Shown: positions 1-11,939, numbered from the stretch's first letter. The stretch: DNA of 64,000 nucleotides from Isoetes taiwanensis (GCA_021234155.1 JAJEKV010000034.1:9871614-9935613), one strand, 5' to 3'. Made by a program: numbers and translations. The notes: generated by a model not told the origin, from the sequence alone.

Positions 1-970
1 TGCAAATCGGCCCATTTCAGGGCAGTTTACATGCTTTTCAAGCATGTCAGATCAACAAGACTATGCCGTTTTGCCAGTAGCATGCAAGAAGATGTATGCC
101 ATATTAACTAATTTCTGCCGAAATAACATGATCTTTATCCATTCTGCAGAAGATCTAGCTACCCGAAGCTGCCTAGCTTCTTCTATCATGGGTTTAGGTG
201 ATCAGCTTGATAAAGTTTATTCAATCTGTTATAGTTTATTCAAGATTCAGATATGCAATTCCACAATAATCTCCATATACAATCAGGCATGCTTGTCTAT
301 GTCCACGCATTTACAACTCAGTTCTAAATCCATGCTAAGTTTTAGAAGCAATCACCGTTAAATCAAGCATAACATTGCTAACACTAGAAAACCCCAGGTG
401 TAAGCTTGATCCCCACCTGGAAATCCCGTTTGCTTCTTCTGCAACTCCAACACGCTCCCAGAGTACTGCTCACACCTGCTCCTTCAGCAATCCAGCTGCA
501 ATCCAACGCCTTCCAAAATATTCCACCATCCCATGCATTTATTAATCACCAGTATTTTGTCCATATAATCTCTGCATATACAACATATTAACTCTGCATG
601 TATAATATTCTAATTTTATTATTCCCTTGCATCCCTTAGTAATATAAATTCCACAACATACCTCAAAATCCTAGGTCCATTGCAACTTCTCTTGTTGCTT
701 GCATACTGCCTATGTAATGGAAAACCATGAGATGAAACCATGAATATAAAGTACCACAGAACTGTATTCCAAAAAGCATCAAAAGTATGACACAACGTAA
801 AAGATATAGCATCAAATTCAAGTGGAAACTCACGGATTATGTCCATTGTATGAACTATCAATTCTGCAATTCAAGGATGCACCTTAATTGATGCAAGGAA
901 CAATGCACTTGAGGGTTTACACCAGACCAGCATAATAGTACACTTGAGGGTTTATACCAGACCAGCAAAT
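1..970. other. intergenic, AT-rich, no gene recognised
   Basis: Only short reading frames occur here, with no recognisable protein similarity and no coherent splice structure. The one structured item is a 35-bp direct duplication around 906-970, in which the phrase CACTTGAGGGTTTA is followed both times by CCAGACCAGCA. I see nothing else supportable. Confidence 0.6.
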
Positions 971-971
971 T

Positions 972-1490
972 ATGCAGGCATCGATGTGTATTTTACAGGC
1001 AACAATATATATTTTGCATCATATATGCTCAAGGCTAGCCATAGATTTAACACTAAATCATCATTTTCAAGAGCTATCTTCTAGCCCAATCTACTCTAAG
1101 AGCTATCTTGCATTCTTTGAAATGCATTTACAGCATGGGAGCATGCATCATTATTTAGTACAGATTCAAATTGGTGAGTGCAGGTTGCTAAAAGTAGGTG
1201 CTGCGCTTCCTAATATTAGAGATAACAACAATAGAGTCAATGGTAATGCTCCAGATAAAAAGCCAGTGCCTAGAAAACATCAGTGCATATTTGTTGATAC
1301 CAAGGAGCTTACCTTTGTAATGCAAGAACCTGAAGCATTAGAACTGCTAAGAGTACCAAATGTTGGTCTCTTTCTCAATAACATGGGCTCACCGCAATGT
1401 TTTATAGAAAATGAAGATAGAACCATTGCAGATGCCCAATTTTTGGAGAACGACAAACTTTTATGGCGACCAAACCCTCCACGACCTTAA
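972..1490 (+). CDS. hypothetical open reading frame, 172 aa
   Basis: This is an open frame of 172 codons in AT-rich sequence. I recognise no family. The first 60 residues look like random translation, rich in I, H, L and S. Residues 65-170 look more protein-like, mixing charged and hydrophobic stretches such as ECRLLKVGAALPNIRDN and KELTFVMQEPEALELL. It could be a relict exon or a chance frame. No promoter or splice evidence decides between these. Confidence 0.2.
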   Translation: MQASMCILQATIYILHHICSRLAIDLTLNHHFQELSSSPIYSKSYLAFFEMHLQHGSMHHYLVQIQIGECRLLKVGAALPNIRDNNNRVNGNAPDKKPVPRKHQCIFVDTKELTFVMQEPEALELLRVPNVGLFLNNMGSPQCFIENEDRTIADAQFLENDKLLWRPNPPRP

Positions 1491-1977
1491 AACTTAACCT
1501 GAAAAAAAAAATTCAAAAAGTTTTACAGCTGCCGGGAAAACTAAATTTAAACAATAGATATGCAAAAGGATCTCAAAAATCATTTTCAAATTTTAAAAAT
1601 TAAAATGTTGGACGTTCCCATTCCAAATTTTAGGTCCAAATTCTCGTTCCCATTCCCGGTACCTATAGTACTGGCACATGACTTTTTCGCTACTTGATAA
1701 TTGGAATAGGATACGAGGCTAACAACATGAAGAACACAATCAAGTGTCCATCTATGTCGTACCATCTTGCTGGCATGCACTATTTGATCTCAATTTCTGC
1801 CATTGAATAGTACTCGGGTTGTTGTATTGAAGCTCGACTATATGCACACTTGCAAAGGTTGCTACAGGAAATGTAGTTGTAGACATCTAGATTTTGCATC
1901 ATTTCCCATAAAGTGAGATTAATTGCTATTTTAGACTACTCATTTCTTCAGTTCAAATGGCAAATGATGTTAATAAA
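1491..1977. other. intergenic, no feature seen
   Basis: AT-rich sequence with only short frames and no recognisable gene. It ends at the target-site duplication of the retroposon that begins at about 1989. Confidence 0.5.
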
Positions 1978-3612
1978 TTACTCTCTCCCTTTTTTTTTGG
2001 AAGGACGACAGTCTATCGATCAAGGAACATCAAGATACATACAAGGGACCTGTGATATGGGACTCAAAACCTAGAGGACGAGATAGTCCACTAAGCAAAA
2101 CCACCCATACACAATACATAATCATACTCCTTGTACCACCTTGAGGCGTTTAATGGCCTCATCACAATTAACATATTCTGCAACATCGAGATGATCATCA
2201 ACAGACATCAAGTTATCATGCCACTGGATAGTACGAGGCAGGATAGCCTCGTGAGATGACATAACAGACTTCTTCCTCGCTGCCTTCTTCCAATTGACCT
2301 GTTGCCATGACTCATTAGCCCACTGAAGATTAGGACCATCAGCCATAACAACCTCAGAAGCATGAGAAGCAGAAGCAACAACAGGAAGAGTGGTAGGAAC
2401 TATAGCTGCAGCTGACGGTGCTAAGGACGACACCATTGGAACTGTACGTAGAGCACCTTCCATAGCCGAGGAATGCAAAGCAACTGGCAAAGGTTGATCA
2501 TGAATAGATGAAGAAATAACAATAGGAGCTTGAACCTGAGAAGAATGTTGAACAAATGCCTGAGACGCACGAGTACCTCGACGATAGCAAAAGCCTCCTT
2601 ATCAGGAAACAAACAGGCTAATTCTGGACCATTCAGAAGCTTAAGATCCAACTTCTTATACCAAGACCCGCTCTTCACAACTACACAATCTGGTAAAGGC
2701 GAGTCTACAGGCATAGAAACACAAATCCTTGGACCATTCATGATGGAGTGTGAGATATGAACCTCAAGTCCCGTTGCAATTGCAACTAGAAATTGATGAG
2801 CCATTAGATCAGGAGGAAGATTAGGTAACGAGAACCAGCAAGGCATCTTTAATGCACGAACTGTATCTGGTGTAAAGCCAGGACTGGTACATTATATATT
2901 CCCCACCAAGTGGATCAATTCTTCTTGATACCAAAGAGTCCACTGCATCACTGCTTTCAAACATAATGAGAACAAAGTTTTTTGCCAATAACTTGATGGA
3001 CTGAAAAGGAGGAAGTTGAAGGCGCCTCAGAAGCCGAGATAACCAAACACGAAATCGTGAAAAATCTAAATAGCCACCAGTAAAATACCCAAGAACTGCA
3101 CAGGAAGATAAGTTCTTAGCACACTTAATATGAGCTTGATGGTCCACCTCAACCAGAGGAATACTGGAAGCTTGAACCATATTTTGACAATCAGACTGGT
3201 AAAATATATCATCTGAAGGCAATTGTTATTGAAGTTGAATCTGTCGGGCGCTTAATGTGTCCAAGATTGTTGACAACTCATCCTTACTTCCTTCAGACAA
3301 TACCTGTAAAGCAGCTGCTACCTTTGCCTTTCTAGATGCACTAGATATATTATCCTTACAAAGCCAATCACTAAATCTTTGATATGAAACTTTTGTAACC
3401 GAATCAGATGATTTCCAAGCACTATTATTTGCCTGAGGCTGAGGAACTACATTATGACTGGAATCTGTACCTGTTGGATGCAAATTCCCATTAACTTCTG
3501 CTCCCTTACTCGCAGCGCCTTGCAAGGGAGGAAAATTCCTTTCTTCAAGAACCACTGGAGTAGCCAGCACTGCGAAGGCAAAGAACTTCCAACGGAATTA
3601 TTTACTCTCTCC
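1978..3612 (-). mobile_element. poly(A)-tailed retroposon carrying only a LINE ORF1-like frame
   Basis: The insertion reads on the minus strand. Its 3' end is a run of nine A (T at 1990-1998 on the plus strand). It is bracketed by an 11-bp direct repeat TTACTCTCTCC at 1978-1988 and 3602-3612, the expected target-site duplication of target-primed reverse transcription. The 1.6-kb body holds a gag/ORF1-type frame (3570 to 2122) ending about 125 bp before the tail. There is no endonuclease or reverse transcriptase. It is therefore a LINE-mobilised ORF1-only copy, either an independent non-autonomous family or a transcript cut short by internal polyadenylation. Confidence 0.7.
2122..3570 (-). pseudogene. 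degenerate LINE ORF1 / DUF4283-type nucleic-acid-binding protein
   Basis: The frame runs from 3570. It is interrupted by an in-frame TAA at 3228-3226 and continues in the same frame to about 2821. It then shifts frame (2846-2421) and shifts back (2490-2122). Near the N-terminus is ERNFPPLQG, the FPPL motif seen before DUF4283 domains. The middle has GGYLDFSRFRVWLSRL and later PCWFSLPNLPPDLM, matching the family's W/F-x-LPxLPxxL core. The C-terminal part has WQQVNWKKAARKK. No CCHC knuckle is visible. In plants this domain is typical of L1-type LINE ORF1 proteins, which bind element RNA. The family call rests on pattern recognition only. Confidence 0.55.
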
Positions 3613-4208
3613 TTTGTTAATTCACATCTTTGAAAGCAAAATGAACATCTTCAATGTCAAGGAGCTTCAGTGTCTTCCCATACTACTGGGTAAGATTGGA
3701 ATAATTCTCCTATCTATGGAGGCAATCGAGGCAGTCGACCTTGACCTTTTCTTCCTCCCTTCAAGTCTACCATTAAGTGCATTTGTCTTAAATTATCTCA
3801 CTAATATCGTTATAAGATATACCCCAACTTGTTTGAGGATACTCCATACAAAGATTACTATCTATGACCCAAACTAAGGCACTACTCCTGAATATGCCAT
3901 CGAAAAGCTCTTGATGCCCAAAGACACCCCTCGCAATGAGTATGCACCCTCATCAAGCAGATAGATATAATTCAGAGTTTTTGGTGCTAAAGAAAATTAT
4001 GAGATTGACTTGGGCATTGCAGAAGAAGATAAAACCTTAACGGCTTGTCCCGAGATTTTCATTCTAGGAATGAATCTGAGACGTTGATTCAAGGGGGAAG
4101 AGAGCATGTATGGGCCATAACAGGCTGGATGAAAGTGTTATCACCATAACAGCTTGTCATCACCATAACATTGTTGTCACTGGAATAAAACCTATTTCTA
4201 GGATGTTA
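3613..4208. other. intergenic; possible LTR-element remnant
   Basis: No intact gene is present. At about 4090-4106 the purine-rich string AAGGGGGAAGAGAG resembles a polypurine tract from an LTR retrotransposon 3' end. It follows short decayed coding-like sequence and precedes sequence related to the palindrome at 4209. No partner LTR was found, so this is only a suggestion. Confidence 0.25.
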
Positions 4209-4345
4209 AGGCTGATAACAGCCTCTACATAGGCCGTTATGGGCCAGGAATGGCCTCTGCCGTACTGCACGCTGCGCGTGCTGGGTATGGCCATGGCCGT
4301 TTCCTGGCCCATAACAGCATGTGTAGAGGTTGTTATCCAATCCAT
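4209..4345. repeat. large imperfect palindrome (foldback)
   Basis: Two arms of about 43 bp are near reverse complements. The left arm (about 4213-4255) carries CTCTACATAGGCCGTTATGG and GGCCAGGAA. The right arm (about 4294-4338) carries TTCCTGGCCCATAACAG and TGTAGAGG. A GC-rich spacer of about 40 bp separates them. The sequence could form a cruciform or be a small foldback or MITE remnant. The short ORFs over it on both strands are by-products. Confidence 0.6.
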
Positions 4346-5189
4346 CACAGGGGTGCCATGGCTAGAAGACAATTTGTGCTTGATTATGTTGCAAAGAATT
4401 GCTCTCACACACCCTCACGCCAAGAAACAAGGCAATCACGAGCGACCTCTTGCATAACACAAGTAATGTGGAACAGACACAACAATCTTATCCATTCATA
4501 CAAAATTCCAGCAGCTTGACGATTCAAATGGCATATCCAATATGTAGATAGATAGTACTTTTTAGGTCTTGTACCATATGCAACCCAAAAAAGGACTCTT
4601 TGTGCTTGCCACATGTTTGTTTCTTTAGTGGAGAATGGTGGTATATCTCCTTCAAAAACCTTCTAGAACGCTTAGACCCAAACCCAAAGTAAAGAAACGT
4701 AAACTGGTGCAATTAAAGTATGTAGACTAGACTAGACATTTTTTATTTCGAAATGGTCCTTTGTTTCTTGTGTCTTAGTAGTACTTATTTGACAATATGT
4801 TTCAGGTGGCTGACTTTGGAGGACCAAAAGAAATGGGGCGGTAGGTAGTCATCACCTATCCACATTCCGGCTTGAAATGTCCAGCAATCTTATCCGTCGA
4901 AATCTGGAATCAACACCGTCCGATCTTACCCCCTCCCGCCGGAGCTTACCCTTCGTGGCTATGGCTCCCCCTTTTTTACGCTTTGGCTCGATTGAAAATA
5001 AAAGTCTTTGAAGCATACATAACGTCTGGCATCATACGGTTCCGCAGGTTTCCAGGTATGAACTCATTGGACCGCAGATGCATCAGTTGTTGAATTAAAT
5101 AAGCTTTTCCTCCTTGATTTCTACATACTTTTCTTCTCGGGAAGACATTTTCGTGTTCTGTGCTTGAGATCTGAGACTGGGATTAAAAT
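4346..5189. other. upstream region / possible 5' UTR of the OBERON-like gene
   Basis: No independent gene is recognisable. The last few hundred bases lie directly before the OBERON-like start codon and are CT-rich in places. A possible splice-like string TTTCCAGGTATGAACTC lies at about 5048-5064. Plant OBERON genes often have a leader exon, but no transcript evidence is available here. Confidence 0.35.
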
Positions 5190-7256
5190 ATGAGGCGTTC
5201 TTGGTCTTACACTGATGGGCAGATTCAGCCCTTAGAGCGCCAACAGTTTGGTTTAACAGGTGCATCTCTTATCCCCTCAAATCATCCACAACTTCGTCGA
5301 AGTAACCTGTCCAGTTCTCGGGCATCTTTGGATGCGGCTTCTTCCGGGCACGAAAATTTCTCTGGTGCAGGGGATTCCCCATCAGAAAGTGGTAGTTCTA
5401 GAGAAACATCTGCTGTTGTGAAGACTTCAAATCCTGGGCAGCATCAAGGAAAAAACAAGTTTCACCACAACCTTGCCACAACTATGGAGAATAAAGCAGC
5501 AAAAGAAGAACCTGAACAAGCTGTTGTGCATAGAGTTGTAAGCATGGACAGGGTTCAGCTTCGAGATGTTGTTAGCCAAAGTTTAGAATCTATAGCTAAT
5601 AGATTGTGGGGTCAACCCGAGGAGTATTTGGAGGATCTGAAGGCCGAACTTCGTGACATGCTTGCAGGAACAGGGGGTATTAGACAAAGGGAAGAGTTTG
5701 CTATCCTCCAGAAACTTTTGCATAGTAGAAGAGACCTTAATCCAGAGGCATTGGTGAAAGCTCATCATTCTCAGTTAGAAATCCTGGTGGCTATCAAAAC
5801 AGGTATCCAGGCATTTCTACATCCAGATATCAGTATTACACAGTCAGTTCTTGTGGAGATATTTTTCAATACCCGGTGTCGGAATATTGCTTGCCAGAGT
5901 AATTTGCCTGTGGATGATTGCAGATGTGAAATTTGTGCCACCAAGAAAGGCTTTTGCAATGCCTGCATGTGTGTTATTTGTCGCAAGTTCGACTTTGATG
6001 TCAACAGTTGCAGGTGGATTGGTTGTGATTTCTGCTCTCATTGGACTCATACTGATTGCGCAATCCGAGTTGGGCAGATTTGTATGGGTCCTAGCCCAAT
6101 GAAAGATGGCAAAAACTTGGAGGTGATGTTTAGGTGCAGAGCATGTGGGAGGCCATCAGAGCTCATAGGTTGGGTGAAGGATGTCTTTAAATCATGTGCA
6201 TCTGAATGGGATAACAGTACCCTTGCAAAGGAACTTGATTGTGTGCGCCGCATTTTCCATGGCAGTGAAGATGCTAATGGAAGAATGGTTTACCGGAAAA
6301 CGGAAGAACTTATTGAAAAGTTGAGGAATACTGGTGACGTAACCTTTGTAAGCAAGGAAATACAAGCATTGTTTCAAGGTTAGGCCCTTACTCTTTCCAG
6401 TACTCTTTCCAGTGAACTAAGTACAGTCAATGCCTGTTTCCATTTTGTTTGTAAAGTTAAAGTTATGGGTATCTATGTCAAGAACCTTTGGCATGCTTGT
6501 TTTATCTATAACTCAGGAATTGAATGAGCTCATCTTACTACAATGCTAAGATGCTATTCTATTATGGTTGGCCTGTTTGTACTCCTGGCGTGCCATTTAT
6601 CTTGTTTGTTGTTGAACCTTTCTGAATGAGTTTCTGTCTTTGCTGATGCTTTATGTCCTTATGCAACAGAAATTGAAACAGACCATCATGAGGAATTATC
6701 AGGCGAGGATCGTAGGTTACTTGAGCCTGAAGAAGCATGTAACCGCATTGCAGAGGTTGTCAAGGAAACTATCATTCGAATGGATTCTGTTACAAAAGAG
6801 AGATTTCTTGATTTAAAAAGGGCTCGATCATCATTTGAGACAAGCGATAGGGAACTTACTGATAAAAAGAGAGAAGCGGCAGAGCTACAATGTGACAAAC
6901 AACGGAAAAAGCGGCAAATAGATGAGCTTGAAGTGATCATTAAGCTAAAGCAAGCAGAAGCAAATATGTTTCAATCACGGGCGGACCAAGCTCGTCAGGA
7001 GGCAGACGAGCTGCAACGCATTGCACAAGCAAAATCAGAAAAGGTTGAAGAAGAATATGCAAGCAGGTATCTTAAGCTAAGGTTCAATGAGGCAGAAGCA
7101 GAGAGACGCTACCTGTTTGAGAAAATAAAACTGCAAGGGTATCCCAACATGCAAGCTGATCCCTCTCAAATGCTCAATATGTGCCGCATTCAATATTTAT
7201 TCAACCAAGTTTCCAATCCAGAAAAACAAATAGAGAGTTCAAGAGCTTCACTCTAA
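5190..7256 (+). CDS. OBERON-like PHD-finger protein (two exons, 591 aa)
   Basis: The coding sequence joins 5190-6378 and 6670-7256. The intron 6379-6669 has GT...AG ends and splits codon 397, and the frame continues exactly. Residues 1-110 are low-complexity and Ser-rich. Residues 120-230 form a conserved helical region. Residues about 230-320 hold the Cys/His-rich zinc-binding PHD region (CRNIAC, CRCEIC, CNACMCVIC, CDFCSHWTHTDC, CRACG). Residues about 440-560 are a heptad-rich coiled coil rich in K, E, R and Q. This order and length fit OBERON1/2 (about 560-590 aa), nuclear chromatin-associated regulators needed for root and shoot meristem maintenance. The ATG at 5190 gives the expected MxRSWS-type N-terminus. 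Paralogue assignment (OBE1/2 versus OBE3/4) needs a tree. Confidence 0.92.
6379..6669 (+). other. intron of the OBERON-like gene
   Basis: The donor is CAAG|GTTAGG and the acceptor is GCAACAG|AAATTG. Removing 291 bp joins ...ALFQ to EIETDHHEE... without a stop and makes a 591-residue protein. The intron is T-rich, as expected in plants. Confidence 0.9.
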
Positions 7257-8790
7257 ATTGGGCTGCTCTAGTTTTAATAGATGCATAAGTAGCATTTTGA
7301 TATTACCTGTATCATATGTAACACATAGAATAGTGGTGAAATTTGCAAATATAAATAGAATGGTGGTGAAATCTGCAGATGTGCTCCTGTTTTTTTCATA
7401 GAAGTTTTGCTGTTGGTTGCAGCTGTATCATTATTGTTGATACTAATGTAGAAAGACAGCCGAATTATGATTAGATTTCTGGTATTTCAAGCCTTTGATT
7501 CGAAGTAGCAACAACAACATGGAATGTTTATGGGTTAAATGTGTTTCCAGAGGCCCTCCTGTTTGGCTTACTGAAACATGGGGAACACTTCATTGATGTT
7601 GATAATTTGAACAAGGAATTTGTAAACAGAAAGAATAAGAGTTTAACCTGGAAACTATGCACCTGGTAACAAAATACAAGATACCAACACCTGGAAACAT
7701 GCTTAAATTGGGCAATTAATTGGTGTTGTGATTGGATAGAATAAAGGATGTTCCCCATTCTATCAAATACCATGCTATTGTAAAAGCTATTAGGACAAAT
7801 CTCTGGGATTTGGTTGCCATTCTTGGTATGTTTAAATCTCTGCTTCCCATTGTAACACCATTGTAATTTTCCTGACCATTGTAACTTTTCTTATATCTGC
7901 AAGGACCAAGGACCACTGATGTAAGAACCATGGGCCATAGATGCTGGTATGCGTATTAAAATGAGAAGGGTGCTATGTTTATCAAGGAAGAGATTGAATG
8001 CATATAGCTGAGCTAACACCAAGAGGATCCGTCACATGATAATGGATATGCTGATCATATAGCAATTGCATCACAGAAATAAGAAAACACTTACAGATTT
8101 TAAAATGAACACAACTAGTTTCCTTTTTTATGGAGGATCGGGGGAGAAGAAACAAAGATTACTCGAAGAAGTCACAGAAAATAAGAAAATTGGTGAAAGA
8201 TAAGCTGGCAATAGATGACTATGGCATTATCGGATCAACGAATACTTAACCAAATAGCTTAGCATAAATCAAGAGATACATATATTTCAAGAAGCCACGC
8301 AGAACGGTGAAAAAAAATTTTGGAAGAAAGGACACGTCATACTAAGGGAGCATAGGGAAGTGGGACTATCAAATACAACGGGTGATATTATAAAAGCAGT
8401 ATATATCATTCCATATATAAAGCAGTATCATTTTTTGTTCTTAAAAAAATAAGAGGTAATTTTTCTGGGCTGAGCGCAGCCCTGGCTCTGACACGTATGC
8501 ACCCATTGCATTTTCAAATTGAAAAAAAAAAAAAAAAACTAGGGATGCCACGTTTTTGTTCTTATCTCGATTTGAATCAATCTCCTCCGCCCAATCTCCT
8601 TCTCGCTCTCCACTTCCTGCCCCCATTCGTGAGATTCACTCTCACACACAAGTAGCGGCCATGGCGGTGCTTGGAAGCAAAGTGATCTTTATTTGCATGG
8701 AACTGGGTCCTGGTCCGATTCAATGTTTTTATTCTTGGGATTTTGATGAAGCGGAGTTATTTTTTTGATCATTTTTTCAGATTGAGCTAT
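7257..8790. other. OBERON-like 3' region and intergenic DNA
   Basis: The first few hundred bases probably include the 3' UTR. They contain a small duplication around 7328-7378 (GAATAGTGGTGAAAT / GAATGGTGGTGAAAT). The rest is AT-rich without a recognisable gene. An 18-A run at about 8521-8538 could be the tail of a small retroposon, but I could not identify a body or target duplication. A small hairpin (GGGCTGAGCGCAGCCC) lies at about 8467-8482. Confidence 0.5.
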
Positions 8791-8794
8791 GGGT

Positions 8795-9260
8795 TATCTC
8801 AAATTGAGTTTGTTGGATTTATGTTGTGCGGGGATGCGATGGGTCGGGTTCTCGTGGCTTCAACGGCAAATAATAAGGCGTAAAAGGATGCAGATATTAA
8901 TCTGTCACACGGAGATGGATTTGATGCGAAGAAACAAGGCAAAAGATGCGGTGGAGGCCCAAAGGTGTCTGGCGTAGTTTCTTGCGCAGATTTGCTCGCT
9001 CGATTACCACTGATTTTGTGGGCCCGGTTGATATATAAACCCAATTCGCCCTCTCAATTTTTAGCAACAGATTCGAAAGCAAATGATTTTTTCAAGAGAT
9101 TGGATGGCCTCGCTAGGAAGTAAAAAAAAGGGCGCAGAGATGGCAAAATTTCCCAAGCTTCGAGAGTAGGGAAATCGCCTCTTCCAACAATGAGGATCGG
9201 CTTATTCAATTATTTGCCTCAAAGGGCTTCAATATGACAGATATAGTGGCTTTGATCTGG
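8795..9260 (+). pseudogene. class III peroxidase pseudogene
   Basis: Peroxidase-type segments appear in order but in different frames with stops. VLVASTANNKA and KDADINLS come first (about 8850-8905). GDGFDA, then KDAVEAQ and GVVSCADLLA (about 8910-8995), match the conserved CPGVVSCADI region. Then come RRDGKISQASR (about 9128-9165) and LIQLFASKGFNMTDIVAL (about 9200-9256), which normally precedes SGAHTIG. The SGAHTIG heme-ligand segment itself is not present; the frame runs into a GTAAGG donor-like site. The intact family are secreted heme enzymes oxidising phenolics with H2O2. Multiple shifts and a missing distal part show this copy is dead. Confidence 0.7.
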
Positions 9261-9958
9261 TAAGGCTACAAAAGAGATAAGAAGCTTGATTTTGCAAGGA
9301 GCCATAGAAACTCCTAAGCAGAGGTATTTGTGATCGCCCCTAAATCTTTTGATTTGCGTACCGAAGTTCTTCAATGGATGTGCTAGTGGTTTTCACGCGC
9401 CGGTGGGTCGGTGTTTTCACTTGGAGCCGTGAAAACAGAGCCGCTTAGAAAGCTTGCCTTTGCTAAGGCCAAGAAGACGGCCAGACCCGGTAAAAGCCCT
9501 TGATTATTATGCCCACAAGCTATGGCAACACTCGGCACGTGAGCTTGATCCAAAACAAGCATTTCTATTGAAAACTCCCCCATCGTGGAAAGATCCATCT
9601 CCATATGAGACCGATACAAAACACCGGTTCCTAAGAAAGATCCCTCGATCTAGAGCTCTTGATAGAGTGATGTGCCACTACAGAGGTTTATGACGACGAC
9701 TAAACCCATTGCCGCTTTGTGCTGCCGTATAGCCTTAGTAGCCGCTATATGAGAAAAAAAATGATCCTTCTTCTACAACTTCTTCTATCCACAAAAACCG
9801 TGTTCTCAGAGCCGCCAGGTGTAGCCAAAGACTGAATTCAACTATATTAATGATAGGATATTAATCGGGAATGAACAAAGAAAAACGTCAAGATGAGGAA
9901 TGAATAAATGTAGTAACTTTAGTTCAAAGGCATAGGCATTGATTCTTAGTTCAAAGCA
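9261..9958. other. intergenic / peroxidase flank
   Basis: An open frame of 79 codons at 9454-9693 on the plus strand (rich in R, P and K) has no recognisable family. No distal peroxidase exon could be identified. AT-rich elsewhere. Confidence 0.35.
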
Positions 9959-10233
9959 ATGGAAAAAACCATTGGAATTGAGCAAACTCCTCCTACATAT
10001 GGAGCCTCTGCAAAGAATAGCACAAGTGTGTTGAATCTGATGTTGCGAATTTTGGGCTTTGTGTCCAGTTTGACGGCTTTAGCATTCATAGTCTCTGTTA
10101 TCTCCCGGTGTCTGCTTCCAGTGGTGGCGTGACCAGTAGTGGCATTGGCTATACCGTGACTGTGAAATACAAATACGGCGGAATATCTACTTTGAATGCA
10201 ATTGCCATGGTTTACTCCTTTGTCCAGGCAATT
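9959..10233 (+). pseudogene. CASP-like membrane protein fragment (first exon, frameshifted)
   Basis: The ATG at 9959 opens MEKTIGIEQTPPTYGASAKN, followed by LRILGFVSSLTALAFIVSV, a first transmembrane helix with the conserved Arg of CASP-like (CASPL) proteins. The frame then breaks at about 10110. The downstream frame reads VTVKYKYGGISTLNAIAMVY and SFVQAI, the family's VxYxYxxxxxxLxAxNAIxxxYS segment. It ends at a donor-like GTAGGT (10234). CASPL proteins are four-helix plasma-membrane proteins related to Casparian-strip scaffolds. No second exon was recognised, so this is a fragment or a dead gene. Confidence 0.65.
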
Positions 10234-11075
10234 GTAGGTTGCAAGAGCGATAGTATTTTGCCAAAAGCGACCTGTGTGGCAGATGTAGTAAGGCTAGAAT
10301 TTAGAATTTAGACATTTAGACATTTCAATTTAGATTTAGACATTTCAATTTTAGATTTAGATTTAGACATTTCAATTTAGACATTTAGATTTGAATTTAG
10401 ACATTCCAGAAAGGCTAAAAGTTTTCCGCGTGTGCAGGTTATTGGCTAGATATGTAGCTTTTGAACCTCTTGATTTATGCAGGGCATGGTTACACTTTCT
10501 AGCTTATATTCAGAGCATAGAGCATGCATCCTCAGCGCCGAATAACGAATATCCATGTTGAAGAAGAAAATTGTGAATGGGTATATGCCTATATTTTAGA
10601 AACCTTTTAGAAACCCAGATGGCAAATGTCCATCCATTACTTGTGGATGGGCACTGATGCACCAGTTGTAACTGATCTTTATGCTCTTCTTGAGGTGAGC
10701 TTCAACGTTAAAGTCTTTTTGTTTGTCGTCGATCTAATCTAGTTATGGTTTAAATTTATTGCTCAGAGAAAAACGATTCAAATGTTTACTTCTGTTTTTG
10801 TGCATCTTATCTAGGGAGTGCCGGATGGGCTTCAACATTTGTTGCATCAGAGGCCAAGTCTGCAAGTTCTGAACCTGTAGATTCGCCTTCATGCTGCACG
10901 CCTTTTGGCTGCGTGCGCATATACTCCAGCACAACAACTAATTCTTTGATGTGTCTTCAAACAGAGCTCACTACTCGGATTTGTTGTCTCTCTGCCATGA
11001 TTTGTAAGGCCCATGGGCCTGATTTGTAGGCCCCAAAACGGAGGCCTAGTTGATTGCCATAGCAGAGCCCATACT

Positions 11076-11171
11076 CCATCATGCAATATGGGTTCTAAAC
11101 TTCATTGTTCTAGCACGCAATACCTTTAAATCCATCATGCAATATGGGTTCTAAACTTCATTGTTCTAGCA
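11076..11171. repeat. 56-bp tandem duplication
   Basis: The block CCATCATGCAATATGGGTTC ... TTCATTGTTCTAGCA is present at about 11076 and 11132 with almost no divergence. Confidence 0.85.
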
Positions 11172-11939
11172 TGCATACACGAGTTGGGGAAGAGAAACGT
11201 TCGCGGCGGCCGTAAGGCCGCGATAAGTTTCTTGTATAATTAAACTAGATACAATATTGTAAAAGCACTACATGTATAATATCCTATTCGGAAACATGCA
11301 AAGGAAAAGGATTGGTATAAAATGTTGCGCTCAAAATGGAATAGTATACCAATGTGTTGTCACACTATGGGTTGCCGTCCAAAACAATTGAACTGAAAAA
11401 AGTTCAATAATAATGGGTATAGATGTGACAGACCACTAAATGAAATCTTAATCCTTTGGCAATGGCATGAAAAATAGAAGAAAAACGTCTACATATGACA
11501 TCATAAGCATTAGGAGAGTTTAGGACTATAGAGAAATAATCATTTTCGAGGTCAATAATAAAAAGCAAAAGATCAACACACCATTAACCTCTATTTTAAA
11601 CATTTGTTGCAAAGACTGAGGGTTCAAAGCGGTGTTAAGAATTGAATAATTTGCTACGTATCGAGTAACTTTGCACATTGGACACGTGGTGCACCTAGAA
11701 ACTAGGTGGTTAGAGTATATAACACAATAGAGTAGAATAGAATATAGATCATGAGCATAGATATGGTCCCTCATTTGAACTTGCAATGACTCGTCTTTTT
11801 GTGAATATAGATGCAAAGTAGATACCTTGAAAAATGTAGGGGGTTACTGTAAAGTGGTGCATATGCATTGTCAATCTTGCCCGTTGCAATATATTTCTTT
11901 TTAGGCTACAGTTTTTTAGGTGGTTGGAGTGAAGCGTTA

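Noticed and set aside
8467-8538. Second Helitron 3' end: hairpin GGGCTGAGCGCAGCCC with a CTAG about 60 bp away
   Set aside because: The distance is far beyond the usual 6-12 nt and no matching TC start was seen.
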